A stretch of DNA of 64,000 bases from positions 62,001-126,000 of the forward strand of contig JAFUNA010000023.1 in NCBI GenBank assembly GCA_017473165.1. The letters are read 5' to 3'. The position numbers and the translations under genes were made by a program. Source of the stretch: Clostridia bacterium. GTDB lineage: Bacteria; Bacillota; Clostridia; Oscillospirales; Acutalibacteraceae. Below, one piece after another: positions 31,062-41,033 of the stretch (positions are counted from its first letter, which is position 1; each line of letters starts with the position of its first letter). The notes below the pieces were generated by a model, which did not search any database, was not told the DNA's origin, and worked only from the letters and a program-made list of their open reading frames with translations.

Positions 31062-31118
31062 GAGCTCTATATTGGGTTATTTTCGGAAACTGAAAAATAA
31101 TTGAGGAAGGTGAGGTAT

Positions 31119-32636
31119 TTGGCAGAAGATATTAAAAATGCTTCAATAAATACCGAAAAAGAAGATACGGTACTCAAAGAGTTCAAAAATCAGCATAAAC
31201 GGTATTTGAGCCCTAAGCATTACGTTGCCTATATCCTTTCGGGTATGGGTGATACGGTATGGAATAAATTCAGTCAGAAGCTGTTTTTCTTTGCAACCCA
31301 GTTTCTTGGTATAAAAGCGACAACATGGGGCACTGCGGAAACGGTCAGCTATGTTGCCGATACGCTGGACAACGCTGTTTCCGGTCTCATAATTGACAGA
31401 ACAAGAACACGCTGGGGACGTGTACGTCCTTATATAGTCCTGACGCTGCCGTTCTGGATTCTGGCGTCTGTTACTCCGTGGCTTCTTCCTACGGGAATGT
31501 CGCAGGGAAGCCTTCTTGCAACATTTATTGTCTGCAACTATGTTGGCTCAATTGCCCGTTCTTTTTATGATACAAGCTATCAGATAATTCTTTTTAACAT
31601 AACGCCTAACCCGATTGAACGAAACAGGCTTATTGCCACGGATGCCTATGCCGACCTTGTGGGCTCGTGGGTTCCGTCTGTATTTTTGGCGGTTGTTGAT
31701 TTTCTGCCGTCCATTCTCGGCGTCGGAACAAGGTCTGTTTTTTCCGGAGGAGCAATTGCTTTTGCGGCATTTGTTGTTGCATTCAGAACCTACGGCTTTT
31801 TCTCGCTTAAGGAGAGAATGCCGCTTTCAACAAGGCAGGAGATGAAGCAGGCAAGCCTAAAAGAAACTCTCAAGGCAATCGGCACATGCCGACCTATGTG
31901 GGTTCTGATTATCAAAAACTTCTTTGCGGTCGGCAAAAGTACCAGCACTCTTGTTGAGGATTTTTTCTGGCTCAACTGTATGGGCAGGCTTTCGTATTCG
32001 TTTATTTCCAGTCTTTTCACGGGTCTTCCCAGCTTTTTTGTGCTTCCCTTCGCACCGAAGCTTACAAAGAAATTCGGTTTGAGAAACCTTGCTGCAGGCA
32101 GCTATATGTTCTGCGGTGCGTGCTACTTTATCATGTGGCTTGTAGGCTACAAGCCTTTCGGTGAGGATCACTTTATTCTCAATATGATCTGGATTGTTGT
32201 TGCACTTACCTTCTGCGGCTCGCTCAACAGCATTCAGCGTTATTGCAGCACAGCGCTCAACGGCGATTTGTATGACTATGTTGAGTGGAAATCGGGCGTG
32301 CGTAACGAAGCAACCGTTACAACCGCGATGAATTATTTCAAATTCATTTCCGATGCACTTGCAAAGATTATAGGACCTCTTGCAATTGCCGCAATCCATT
32401 ATGTTCCGCTCAATGATGCAAACGGAATTCAGATTCCCCAGACAGACCCGAGTATGCTTGCGGGCATCTGGACCGTATTCGCTCTTGCACCCGCAATCGG
32501 AAGATTTATGAAGGGCGTAACTCTTCTTTTCTTCAACGTTCACGGCAAAACAAGAGATACAATGATGTATGAGCTTGCAAAAATCAGAGCGGCAAAGGTT
32601 CTTGATACCGGAGCTGAAAACGAAAAAAATAACTGA
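31119..32636 (+). CDS. GPH-type (MFS_2) sugar:cation symporter
   Basis: About 505 residues with some twelve hydrophobic segments. The N-terminal part has the GPH signature-like MGDTVWNKFSQKLFFF, DTLDNAVSGLIIDRTRTRWGR(V)RPYI (the D-x-x-D…RTRxGRxRP loop) and RNRLIATDAYADL. Members take up oligosaccharides, pentosides or hexuronides with Na+ or H+. The start is probably TTG 31119, eight bases after GAGGAAGG; TTG 31101 precedes that site. It follows the phosphoesterase gene but has its own terminator-separated unit. Substrate unknown. Confidence 0.85.
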   Translation: MAEDIKNASINTEKEDTVLKEFKNQHKRYLSPKHYVAYILSGMGDTVWNKFSQKLFFFATQFLGIKATTWGTAETVSYVADTLDNAVSGLIIDRTRTRWGRVRPYIVLTLPFWILASVTPWLLPTGMSQGSLLATFIVCNYVGSIARSFYDTSYQIILFNITPNPIERNRLIATDAYADLVGSWVPSVFLAVVDFLPSILGVGTRSVFSGGAIAFAAFVVAFRTYGFFSLKERMPLSTRQEMKQASLKETLKAIGTCRPMWVLIIKNFFAVGKSTSTLVEDFFWLNCMGRLSYSFISSLFTGLPSFFVLPFAPKLTKKFGLRNLAAGSYMFCGACYFIMWLVGYKPFGEDHFILNMIWIVVALTFCGSLNSIQRYCSTALNGDLYDYVEWKSGVRNEATVTTAMNYFKFISDALAKIIGPLAIAAIHYVPLNDANGIQIPQTDPSMLAGIWTVFALAPAIGRFMKGVTLLFFNVHGKTRDTMMYELAKIRAAKVLDTGAENEKNN

Positions 32637-32648
32637 TTTTCGCACATA

Positions 32649-32677
32649 TTGACAAATTTGTCAGCATAAAATATATA
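32649..32677 (+). promoter_or_regulatory. Promoter 1 of the giant surface protein gene
   Basis: TTGACA (32649-32654), 17-base spacer, TATATA (32672-32677). The -35 is overlapped by the palindrome at 32650-32663. Confidence 0.7.
32650..32663. promoter_or_regulatory. Perfect 14-base palindrome over the -35 of promoter 1
   Basis: TGACAAATTTGTCA. A repressor bound here would block the -35 box. No regulator gene is adjacent. Confidence 0.5.
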
Positions 32678-32696
32678 TTTTAATTATAAAAGGCTC

Positions 32697-32725
32697 TTGC
32701 ATTTTATAATTATATATGATAAAAT
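32697..32725 (+). promoter_or_regulatory. Promoter 2 of the giant surface protein gene
   Basis: TTGCAT (32697-32702), 17-base spacer, TAAAAT (32720-32725), 60 bases before the start codon. Confidence 0.6.
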
Positions 32726-32784
32726 GACTTGTAAAATATGAAAGTGTCGCTTGCGGCTTTCAAGTTTTTAGGAGGAAATGGCTT

Positions 32785-35700
32785 ATGACACATGTTAGAA
32801 AATCATTGGCGCTGCTTCTTGCAATCGTCATGATCTTCAGCTCAATGTCAGTTGCAGCTTCTGCATGGGACCCCAAGGTTGACGGCGGCTTCGCAGTTAA
32901 CTTTGATGTTAAGTTCTTCAGAAAAGACGGCAGCAACTGGATTGAAACCGAAAGGGCAATGCCCGGCGAAAAGGTTAAGATGAGAGTATACTTAACCACG
33001 GACTATCTCGCATACTCAAGCAACATTGTTACGATGTTTGACTCTGATCTGCTTGTTCCGACATTTGCCGATGGCGTTACAAGAACCGGAGTACACCCCG
33101 ACGACAACTTCTACTATAACTATGCAAGACAGTATGACTATCGTTGGGAAAAAGAAGAGGCTAAACATGATACTGCAGGAAAATGGATTAATTCAATTCC
33201 CTCAAGCTTCTTTGCAGGTAAAGACCTCATAAACTCACAGATAGTTGCTTATAACTCTGCAATGCTTACAGGCTCAACAGATGATGACTGGGCACTTGAA
33301 TTCCCGATGCAGGTTGTTGACGGCACAGCAGCAAACACTGTAGGCTATATCGGTGAGGCAATTGTTCCCGAAGAGCTTACAGCATCGCTCACAAAGACAC
33401 AGATGCCCACCAGTGTTCCCAAGAGTCAGACAGCAAGTGACACAGGTAGCGGTATGTGGCTCTGGAATGCAAACGTAACAACTCTTCCCGGAACACTCAC
33501 AACAACCAGTAACTTCATCCTCGATGCAAACGGCGGCAGCTTTGACGATAAGGGCACAACCCAGTCAAAGGTTTCCGGCATCATCGGAACACAGCTTACA
33601 GGCTTCGGCACAGAGCAGCCCACAAAGTCGGGCTACACCTTCAAGGGCTGGACAGCTGTTCCCGTTGACAAGGATCACAAAGTTTCTGCCGAAGTTGCTG
33701 AAGAGCTCGGCATCGCAATGCCTGCTGAAGATACATATCTCACAGAGGATCAGTTCAACGAGCTTCTCATCACAACCGATGATTACAGCGACTACGCTTA
33801 TAAATATGAAGACCAGACAGTATATGCTGCATGGTCAAAGGCAAGCGAAACAAAGGTTTCTTATGACTATGAGATTTATATGCTCAACGTCGGCGGAGAT
33901 AAGAACAATGTGGCTGACTACACATTGACAAGCACAATTCCCGGTGAAGCAGAGCTTGGCGAAACCGTAACCAAGGATGTTCTTGATTTCATCCCCGGCT
34001 TCTCCTTCAATGAAGCATTGAGCGACAAGTCACTTACCGTAAACAAAGAATCCTTAAAACTTAAGCATTACTACGCAAGAAATGAATATACAATAACCTA
34101 TCACTATGAAGACGCAAGTGAAATGCCTCAGACCGAGACATTCAGCGTTCAGTACGGTGCATCCGTTCCCACTTGTAACGCAAATCCCGGCAAGCCCGGC
34201 TACAGCTTCAAGGGTTGGTCACTCAACAGCGACAACACATTGAGAGCGATTCCCGAGGTTATGCCCGCAAAAAACCTTGATGCTTACATGGTGACAGAAG
34301 AAGACCTCTACTCATATGTTTTCATCGCTGAAAGCGAAGACGGAGTAAAGGGTACATTCTCGGACGGAACATCAATTAAGAGCTACGACCTCAAGTATGG
34401 ACAGGCTCTTTCGGAAACAGTTCCCGCTCCCGCAGCAAAGGGTTATTCATTCACAGGCTGGGATAAGGCTATCCCCGCAGCCGCAGCAGGCGACATGACC
34501 TTCAAGGCAACATATCTCATCGAGGCTTACGAATACAAGTTCGTTTGCGACGGCGAAGTAATCAAGAATGATTTCGTTTACTATAACGATGTTCTCACAA
34601 CCGACGATATCCCCGCAGGCTATGCAACAGAAGGCTGGTCGGCAGACGGCGGTGCAACTCTTGTAAACTTCCCCTATACAGTAACAGGCGACGTAACATT
34701 TGTTGCAACCGAGAAGGCATCATATCTTGATGCAATCTTCATGGCAGACGGCAAGGAATTCACAAGAATTCCCGTTAAGGTTGGCGAAGTAATTCCTGCT
34801 CCCGAGGACAAGCCCACCAAGTACGGCTATGATTTCATCGACTGGAATCCCAACGTTGGCGGCAAAGACGGTGCAATCATGGATACCGACGGTGCATCCT
34901 TCGATGCAATCTTCGAGCCCAAGACAACAACAATTACATTTGTTGACGAAAACGGCAAAGAAGTTCTTCCTTCAATCACACAGAAGTTTGACACAGATGT
35001 AACCGCTCCCACAGCAATTCCCGAGCGTGAAGGCTATGAATTCCTCAGATGGGATACCGCAATTCCCGAAAAGATGCCCGCAGAGGATACCGCAATCACC
35101 GCAATCTTTGTAAAGAAGACCTATAAGGTAGAATATAAGGATACAGACGGCAGCCTTATCGCTTCCGAAAACTACAAGTTCGGCGATGAAATCGAAGTTA
35201 TCGACAATCCTTCCAAGGAAGGCTATGAATTCGGCGGCTGGACATGGAGCGAAACTCCCGTTGACAACAAGATGCCCGCAAAGGACCTTGTTGCAACTGC
35301 AAACTGGACTGCAAAAGAATACAAAATCACCTTCTCATCAGCAGAAGGAACCGAACCTGCTGAAATTCCCGCAATCGAAGCAGAATTCGGCACAGCAATC
35401 ACCGCTCCTACAGTAACTCTTAAGAATAACGTATTCAAGGGCTGGGCTCTTGCTGATGATGAAACAAAGACAATCATCACCTTCCCCGAAACAATGCCCG
35501 CAGAAAACATGGACCTTGTTGCAGTTTGGGAAGCTGAAAAGGCTGATGTAATCTTCAACGCTGGCAAGGGTGAATTCGACGACGGTGACAACATTGAGAT
35601 TGTTCCCGACGTTCCCGTTGGTTCAGATATCAATGATTATCTTCCAACACCCGATCCCGTTCGTCTTGGCTTCCTCTTCGGCGGCTGGGAGCTTGCAAAC

Positions 35701-38700
35701 AACGGCCAGTACAATGCAATCTGGAATCCCGATCCCAACTATGCAGACGAATACTATATTATTAATATAGTATATATTAACCCCGTAACCGGCGAAGAGC
35801 TTCCCTTCAAATCAGTAACCGGTACTGCAAGAAACGGTCAGACTGTTGAAATCGTTGCAGACGGCGAAGAATCAACAGCTGATATCGTTTATACATTTGA
35901 AGAACTTGCTCCCTCACAGAACCATGTTGTCAACACCGAAAAGACAACAGTTACAACTCTTGAGGTTGTAGCAGACGAAGCAAACGAGCTTACAGTTTAC
36001 TATAAGCCCGCACAGCTTAAGGCGGAGTTCCTTGCAAACGGCGGTGCATTTGCTGACGGCAGCGACAAGGTAATCGTTACCGGTGCTTACGGCGACGATG
36101 TTGTTGCTCCCGCAAATCCCACAAGACTCGGTTATGAATTTGCAGGCTGGGACAGCAATGTGATGTCAACATTCACATCCGATGCAACCTATACCGCAAA
36201 GTGGACAAAGGCAACAAACAATGCAATCTTCAACGTTCTTAATGAAGAAGGCAAAGTAATTGATACAATCACCGTTCCCTATGAATACGGTGCAGAGGTA
36301 TCAGCTCCCACCTATGACAAGGTTGGTGCAGGTCAGACATTCAGCGGCTGGGTAGTTCCCGAAGGAACAACCATGGGCGCAAAGGATATGACCTTCAATG
36401 CAACTCTTACAAACGATAAATACACAGTAACATATGTATTTAAGGGTGCAGTTCCTGCAGAAGCAGTTCTTCCCGCTCCCCAGAAGACAATTCTCGGCGG
36501 CAAGGTAACCGTTGCAACTCCCGATGAAGTTGACGGCTATACCTTCAACGGTTGGAAAACAGTTGACGGACCAGAATATGCTCCCGGTTCAGAGCTTGAA
36601 ATCAAGACAACCGAAAGCGTAATTCTCTACGGTTCATGGGAAAAGATTCCCGTAGCTCCCACTTACAAAGAGCTTTCATATGTATATGAAGGCGACATCC
36701 CCGAAAACGTTCCCGAGCTTCCCGAGGCAGCCGAAGTTGAAGTAGGCACACAGGTTAAGCTTGCAGACGTTCCCTCGGTTGACGGCTACACCTTCGCAGG
36801 ATGGTATAAGGACGGCGTTCTCACAGAGAGCTTCCTGATGCCTGATTCAGATGTTGAAATCAAGGGCGTATGGACAAAGAACGAAGTTCCTCCCGTACCC
36901 GGCGAATTCAAAGTAACATATAAGTATACAGGTAATGTTCCCGAAAACGCTGACGAGCTTCCCGCAGAAGCAACCGCAACAGAAGGAACAACCGTAACAA
37001 CAGCTGACCTTCCCGCAGACGTTGACGGCTACACCTTCGCAGGTTGGTACGTAAACGGCAAGCTTACTGAAAGCTTCGTAATGCCTTCCGAAGATGTTGA
37101 AATCGAAGGCAGATGGACAAAGAATCCCGTTCCCGGTGAATATAAGATTACTTATATCTACACAGGCGATGTTCCCGCAGACGCAGAAGAACTTCCTGCA
37201 GAGTCAAGTGCTGCAACAGGTACAACTGTTGTAACAGCAAACATCCCTGCAGAGGTTGACGGCTACACCTTCTCCGGCTGGTATGTAAACGGCAAGCTTG
37301 CAGAAAGCTTTGTTGTTGGCGAAGAAGATATAACTGTTGAAGGTAAGTGGACAAAGAACGATGTTCCCGAAGAATTCAACGTATCTTATCACTACACAGG
37401 TGACGTTCCCGTAAACGCAACAGCTCTTCCTGCTGACGAAAAGGTCGCAGAAGGCGAGACATATAACGTTGCAGACCTTCCCGATGCAGTTGTCGGCTAT
37501 GACTTCGCAGGTTGGTATGTTGACGGTAAGCTTACTTCAAGCTTTGTAATGCCCTCTGAAGATGTTGAAATCGAAGGCAGATGGACAAAGAACGACGAAT
37601 ATGCAGTAACCTATAAGTACGTAGGTAATGATGTTGGTCTTGAAATTCCCGCAAACGCTCCCGCAGTACCCGTTGACGAAAACGGATATCTTGCAGGCGA
37701 AAAGGTAACAGTTGCGGACAAGCCCGAGCTTGAAGGCTATAAGTTCCACGGCTGGTACTACAACGGCGTAAGATATGACGGCGAGCTCGCTTCAGAATTC
37801 ACAATGCCCAACCATAACGTAACTCTTGTCGGTATGTGGACAAAGGATGTTCCCGGTGCATATGATGTATCTTACACATATCTCGGCGAAGCACCCGAAA
37901 ACGCACCCGAGCTTCCCGCAATCGAAAAGGTTGCAATCGGCGAAACAGTTAAGGTTGCAGACGTTCCCAAGCTTGACGGCTACACATTCGACGGTTGGTA
38001 TGTTGATAACGAAATCGTAACAGAATTCGTAATGCCTGACCACGATGTAACAATCATCGGCGTATGGAACGAAATCCCTGTTGAAGAATACGGTGTAACC
38101 TACACATATGAAGGCGAAGTTCCTGCAGGTGCACCCTCCGCACCCATTGATACAAACGAGTACGAAGAAGGCGAAGCAGTAACAGTCAAGGCTCTTCCCG
38201 TTCTTGAGGGCTACGAGTTTGACGGCTGGTATTACAACAACACCAAGTATTCAGCAGGCGAAACCGCTTCAATGGTTGAAGGCGGCATCGAGTTCACAGG
38301 TAAGTGGGTTGAAGTTATTCCCGAAACCTACACCGTAACCTATGAATACACTGGCACAGTTCCCGAAGGTGCTCCCGCACTTCCCGTTGATGCAAACGCA
38401 TATAAGGAAGGCGATAACGTAACAGTTGCAGCAGTACCCGCACTTGACGGCTATACCTTCAGCGGCTGGTACTACAACAGTGTAATCACAACAAGCTTTG
38501 AAATGCCTGCAAAGAATGTAACAATCACAGGCGAATGGATTGAGGTAACACCCGATTCATATGCAATCACTTACACATACACAGGCACAGTTCCCGAAGG
38601 TGCTCCCGCACTTCCCGCAGCATCATCTGCAGAAGTCGGTGCAGAAGTAACAGTTGCATCCGCTCCCTCAATGGACGGCTACACCTTCGACGGCTGGTAC

Positions 38701-40089
38701 TATGATGGCGTTAAGTATGACGGTGAAACAAACACCAAGTTCACAATGCCTGCTGAAAATGTAACCCTTACAGGTTCATGGACAGCAATTGAATATGACC
38801 TCATTATCGATGCTAACGGCGGTCAGTTCGCAGACGGCACACAGCAGTATACAGATTCACTTCCCGCAGGTGCTGACCTCAATGCTCCCGCTGATCCCAC
38901 AAAGACCGGATTCGATCTTATCGGCTGGACAGACAATTACGGAAACACATACAAAGAGCTTCCCGAAAAGATGCCTGCAGGTGACACAACCTTCACAGCT
39001 GTATGGAAAGAACAGGAAACTCCCAAGCACACAATCACATATTATCTTGTTGAAGGCGGCAATGTTTACGCAATCGGCACATATGCTGAAGGCGAAACAA
39101 TGACTCATCCCGTAGTCGGCGAGTATGAAGGCATCATTTATGACGGTTGGGTTGACGAAAACGGCAATCCCATCCAGAACGTAATGGGCACAACAGACCT
39201 CGTTGCATACGCAGTTCCCGTTGGTGTTAAGGAATATAAAGCAACATTCGTTGTTGACGGTACTGTGATTCAGCAGAAGAACGTTAAGGTTGGTACAGTA
39301 ATCGACGTTCCCGCAGATCCCACCAAGGAAGGCTATCTCTTCTCCGGCTGGTATCCCACAGTTCCCGAATACATGCCTGCTGAAGACGTAACATTCACCG
39401 CAACCTTCGTTAAGGAACCCGTTGAATATAAGGAATATTCAGCAAGATATGTTGTTGATGACAAGACATATGCACTTTATGTTCTTGAAGAAGGCGATGT
39501 AATCCCCGTTCCCGAAGATCCCAAGAAGTTCGGATTCAAGTTTGTTGGCTGGGAGCCCGAAGTTCCCGCAACAATGCCCGGCGAAAACCTTGAGTTTGTT
39601 GCACAGTGGGAAATCGATGAAACTGTTGTAACAGTTATCATCGGCGGAACAGTAATTGCAGGCGGCGTAATCGCAGGCATTGCTGGCGCAAACGCAGCAT
39701 GGATTACAGGCGTTTCAATCATCGGCGGTATCCTCGTAATCGTTGGTACTGCAGCACTCATCAAGCATACTCACACCGTAACATATCTTGTTGACGGCGA
39801 AGTATACAAGACATATAAGGTTATCGAAGGCACAAAGATTCCTGTTCCTGCAGATCCCGTTAAGGAAGGCGCAGAGTTCAAGGGTTGGGAGCCTGAAGTT
39901 CCCGACAGAATGGGTAACACTGACCTTGTATTTGAGGCAACATGGGCTGATGTTGCAGCGGATGACGATTCAGACGTTGACGTTGAAATCCCCGCAACAG
40001 GTTCGGCAGCAGGTATTGCAGCATTCGCTGTAATTTCCTGTGCAGCTGCAGCCGCATATGTTATCACAAGAAAAAAGAAGGAAGACTAA
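32785..40089 (+). CDS. Giant (2434-residue) repeat surface protein with LPXTG-like anchor
   Basis: Signal peptide (MTHVRKSLALLLAIVMIF…ASA, cleavage near 27), then a unique region to about 240 that resembles a cohesin/adhesin-type beta domain. From about 244 it is a chain of InlB B-repeat/Flg_new modules, each closing on GYxFxGW…MPA…W. A MucBP-like insert lies at about 989-1075. Residues 1293-2002 are nine tandem copies of a 75-87 residue unit (YTYTGxVPEGAPxLP…DGYTFxGWY…FxMP). Further Flg_new units follow to about 2275, then a hydrophobic, glycine-rich stretch (2276-2330), one last repeat, and IPATGS plus a hydrophobic helix and RKKKED, a sortase-type tail. Likely an adhesin; ligand unknown. 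Confidence 0.93.
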   Translation: MTHVRKSLALLLAIVMIFSSMSVAASAWDPKVDGGFAVNFDVKFFRKDGSNWIETERAMPGEKVKMRVYLTTDYLAYSSNIVTMFDSDLLVPTFADGVTRTGVHPDDNFYYNYARQYDYRWEKEEAKHDTAGKWINSIPSSFFAGKDLINSQIVAYNSAMLTGSTDDDWALEFPMQVVDGTAANTVGYIGEAIVPEELTASLTKTQMPTSVPKSQTASDTGSGMWLWNANVTTLPGTLTTTSNFILDANGGSFDDKGTTQSKVSGIIGTQLTGFGTEQPTKSGYTFKGWTAVPVDKDHKVSAEVAEELGIAMPAEDTYLTEDQFNELLITTDDYSDYAYKYEDQTVYAAWSKASETKVSYDYEIYMLNVGGDKNNVADYTLTSTIPGEAELGETVTKDVLDFIPGFSFNEALSDKSLTVNKESLKLKHYYARNEYTITYHYEDASEMPQTETFSVQYGASVPTCNANPGKPGYSFKGWSLNSDNTLRAIPEVMPAKNLDAYMVTEEDLYSYVFIAESEDGVKGTFSDGTSIKSYDLKYGQALSETVPAPAAKGYSFTGWDKAIPAAAAGDMTFKATYLIEAYEYKFVCDGEVIKNDFVYYNDVLTTDDIPAGYATEGWSADGGATLVNFPYTVTGDVTFVATEKASYLDAIFMADGKEFTRIPVKVGEVIPAPEDKPTKYGYDFIDWNPNVGGKDGAIMDTDGASFDAIFEPKTTTITFVDENGKEVLPSITQKFDTDVTAPTAIPEREGYEFLRWDTAIPEKMPAEDTAITAIFVKKTYKVEYKDTDGSLIASENYKFGDEIEVIDNPSKEGYEFGGWTWSETPVDNKMPAKDLVATANWTAKEYKITFSSAEGTEPAEIPAIEAEFGTAITAPTVTLKNNVFKGWALADDETKTIITFPETMPAENMDLVAVWEAEKADVIFNAGKGEFDDGDNIEIVPDVPVGSDINDYLPTPDPVRLGFLFGGWELANNGQYNAIWNPDPNYADEYYIINIVYINPVTGEELPFKSVTGTARNGQTVEIVADGEESTADIVYTFEELAPSQNHVVNTEKTTVTTLEVVADEANELTVYYKPAQLKAEFLANGGAFADGSDKVIVTGAYGDDVVAPANPTRLGYEFAGWDSNVMSTFTSDATYTAKWTKATNNAIFNVLNEEGKVIDTITVPYEYGAEVSAPTYDKVGAGQTFSGWVVPEGTTMGAKDMTFNATLTNDKYTVTYVFKGAVPAEAVLPAPQKTILGGKVTVATPDEVDGYTFNGWKTVDGPEYAPGSELEIKTTESVILYGSWEKIPVAPTYKELSYVYEGDIPENVPELPEAAEVEVGTQVKLADVPSVDGYTFAGWYKDGVLTESFLMPDSDVEIKGVWTKNEVPPVPGEFKVTYKYTGNVPENADELPAEATATEGTTVTTADLPADVDGYTFAGWYVNGKLTESFVMPSEDVEIEGRWTKNPVPGEYKITYIYTGDVPADAEELPAESSAATGTTVVTANIPAEVDGYTFSGWYVNGKLAESFVVGEEDITVEGKWTKNDVPEEFNVSYHYTGDVPVNATALPADEKVAEGETYNVADLPDAVVGYDFAGWYVDGKLTSSFVMPSEDVEIEGRWTKNDEYAVTYKYVGNDVGLEIPANAPAVPVDENGYLAGEKVTVADKPELEGYKFHGWYYNGVRYDGELASEFTMPNHNVTLVGMWTKDVPGAYDVSYTYLGEAPENAPELPAIEKVAIGETVKVADVPKLDGYTFDGWYVDNEIVTEFVMPDHDVTIIGVWNEIPVEEYGVTYTYEGEVPAGAPSAPIDTNEYEEGEAVTVKALPVLEGYEFDGWYYNNTKYSAGETASMVEGGIEFTGKWVEVIPETYTVTYEYTGTVPEGAPALPVDANAYKEGDNVTVAAVPALDGYTFSGWYYNSVITTSFEMPAKNVTITGEWIEVTPDSYAITYTYTGTVPEGAPALPAASSAEVGAEVTVASAPSMDGYTFDGWYYDGVKYDGETNTKFTMPAENVTLTGSWTAIEYDLIIDANGGQFADGTQQYTDSLPAGADLNAPADPTKTGFDLIGWTDNYGNTYKELPEKMPAGDTTFTAVWKEQETPKHTITYYLVEGGNVYAIGTYAEGETMTHPVVGEYEGIIYDGWVDENGNPIQNVMGTTDLVAYAVPVGVKEYKATFVVDGTVIQQKNVKVGTVIDVPADPTKEGYLFSGWYPTVPEYMPAEDVTFTATFVKEPVEYKEYSARYVVDDKTYALYVLEEGDVIPVPEDPKKFGFKFVGWEPEVPATMPGENLEFVAQWEIDETVVTVIIGGTVIAGGVIAGIAGANAAWITGVSIIGGILVIVGTAALIKHTHTVTYLVDGEVYKTYKVIEGTKIPVPADPVKEGAEFKGWEPEVPDRMGNTDLVFEATWADVAADDDSDVDVEIPATGSAAGIAAFAVISCAAAAAYVITRKKKED
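36661..38790 (+). repeat. Nine tandem 225-260 bp coding repeats in the giant gene
   Basis: Units begin near 36661, 36907, 37141, 37375, 37600, 37861, 38089, 38329 and 38560. Each encodes a strand Y-x-V-T-Y-x-Y-x-G, a Pro-rich turn, GYTFxGWYxxG and a closing FxMP…V…W. Units 2-4 are closest to each other (shared VNGKLTESF, VEIEGRWTKN), which suggests recent duplication. Confidence 0.85.
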
Positions 40090-40110
40090 TCTTCTGAATA
40101 ACTGAAACCG

Positions 40111-40139
40111 AAAGGCTGTCCGAAAGGGCAGCCTTTTTT
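40111..40139 (+). terminator. Terminator of the giant gene
   Basis: AAAGGCTG-TCC-GAAA-GGG-CAGCC stem (40111-40133) followed by six T's. Confidence 0.92.
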
Positions 40140-40206
40140 GTTGGTCTGTAGCAAATTTCCGATTTAATCATATATTGTAATTAGCAACGAAAACGGAGGT
40201 TATGAT

Positions 40207-41028
40207 ATGGACAGAACAGAGCTTGAAATATTAATGGACAGATATAAAAAAGAGATGCTCGAATTCAGCCGACAAAACGGCGGAAAGAGCATCACCGACG
40301 CACAGAATTCGGGAATGAATAAATTAGACGAAAGAGAGCAGCAGCTTGAGGATGCGGTTGAGAACAACACACCCTTTGAGCGTGACAGAAGTGACCCTCT
40401 GCCCGAGGTTGAGCCGCAGGAGCGAGCTGTTGAACAGGCGGAAGCTAAACCCAAGGCGGTGCAGGCACAGACAAATGTTGCCATGCCGCCCGAAAGGCGT
40501 TCATCGGGAACGGTTGATGTAAGAGAAAATCTGCGTTCAAACTGCGCAAGAATAAATTCGGATTCCGCATCAACGGCGGAGCAAAGACAAAGATGCAGGG
40601 ATATCAACGATTTTCTTGCCAAAAACGAGGAGTCGGGCACATTGAGAGTTGAAGCGTTTGCATCCGACAGAGCATTCGGCGTCGGAAGTGCAAGGGTGAT
40701 GATTTTTCTGCCTCTTGCAAGCGGAAACGTAACGGTTTTTGACGGTCTGACAGATGTAGACGGAGTCAGCGACAATGTAAGACTTCCCGCTCCGTCAAGG
40801 GAAATCGGGCTTTCGCCGCAGGATAGTGCAAATCCCGTTTTGCCCTATGCGGTTTACACCGTTTATGTTGAGCATCCCGACTATGTGAGAGCAATTTTTT
40901 CATCCGTGCCTGTTTTTTCGGGAATTGAATCGGTTCAGCCTGTGCAGATGCTTGCAAAATCAGACGGTTTGAGCGAGCCAGAACCGATTGTTGTTGACGA
41001 AACAGACCGAACTACATTGCAGAGGTGA
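40207..41028 (+). CDS. Prodomain-like partner of the SleC-like cortex hydrolase
   Basis: 273 residues without a signal peptide. The N-terminal 130 residues are charged and helical. The C-terminal part (about 140-265) is a beta-sandwich reading TLRVEAFASDRAFGVGSARVMIF, DGLTDVDG, LPAPS and PYAVYTVYVEHPDYVRAIFSSVPVF. This resembles the carboxypeptidase-regulatory-like domain that begins SleC-type spore cortex-lytic proenzymes. The next gene carries the matching catalytic half, and its ribosome binding site overlaps this gene's stop. I infer a two-gene version of a SleC-like system. Confidence 0.7.
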   Translation: MDRTELEILMDRYKKEMLEFSRQNGGKSITDAQNSGMNKLDEREQQLEDAVENNTPFERDRSDPLPEVEPQERAVEQAEAKPKAVQAQTNVAMPPERRSSGTVDVRENLRSNCARINSDSASTAEQRQRCRDINDFLAKNEESGTLRVEAFASDRAFGVGSARVMIFLPLASGNVTVFDGLTDVDGVSDNVRLPAPSREIGLSPQDSANPVLPYAVYTVYVEHPDYVRAIFSSVPVFSGIESVQPVQMLAKSDGLSEPEPIVVDETDRTTLQR

Positions 41029-41033
41029 GAAAA

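Noticed and set aside
31857..32645. 262-codon frame antisense to the GPH transporter
   Set aside because: No ribosome binding site or motif; the transporter on the plus strand is well supported.
36661..38790. CRISPR-like or non-coding tandem array
   Set aside because: The repeats are long, diverged and fully in frame, encoding folded protein domains.
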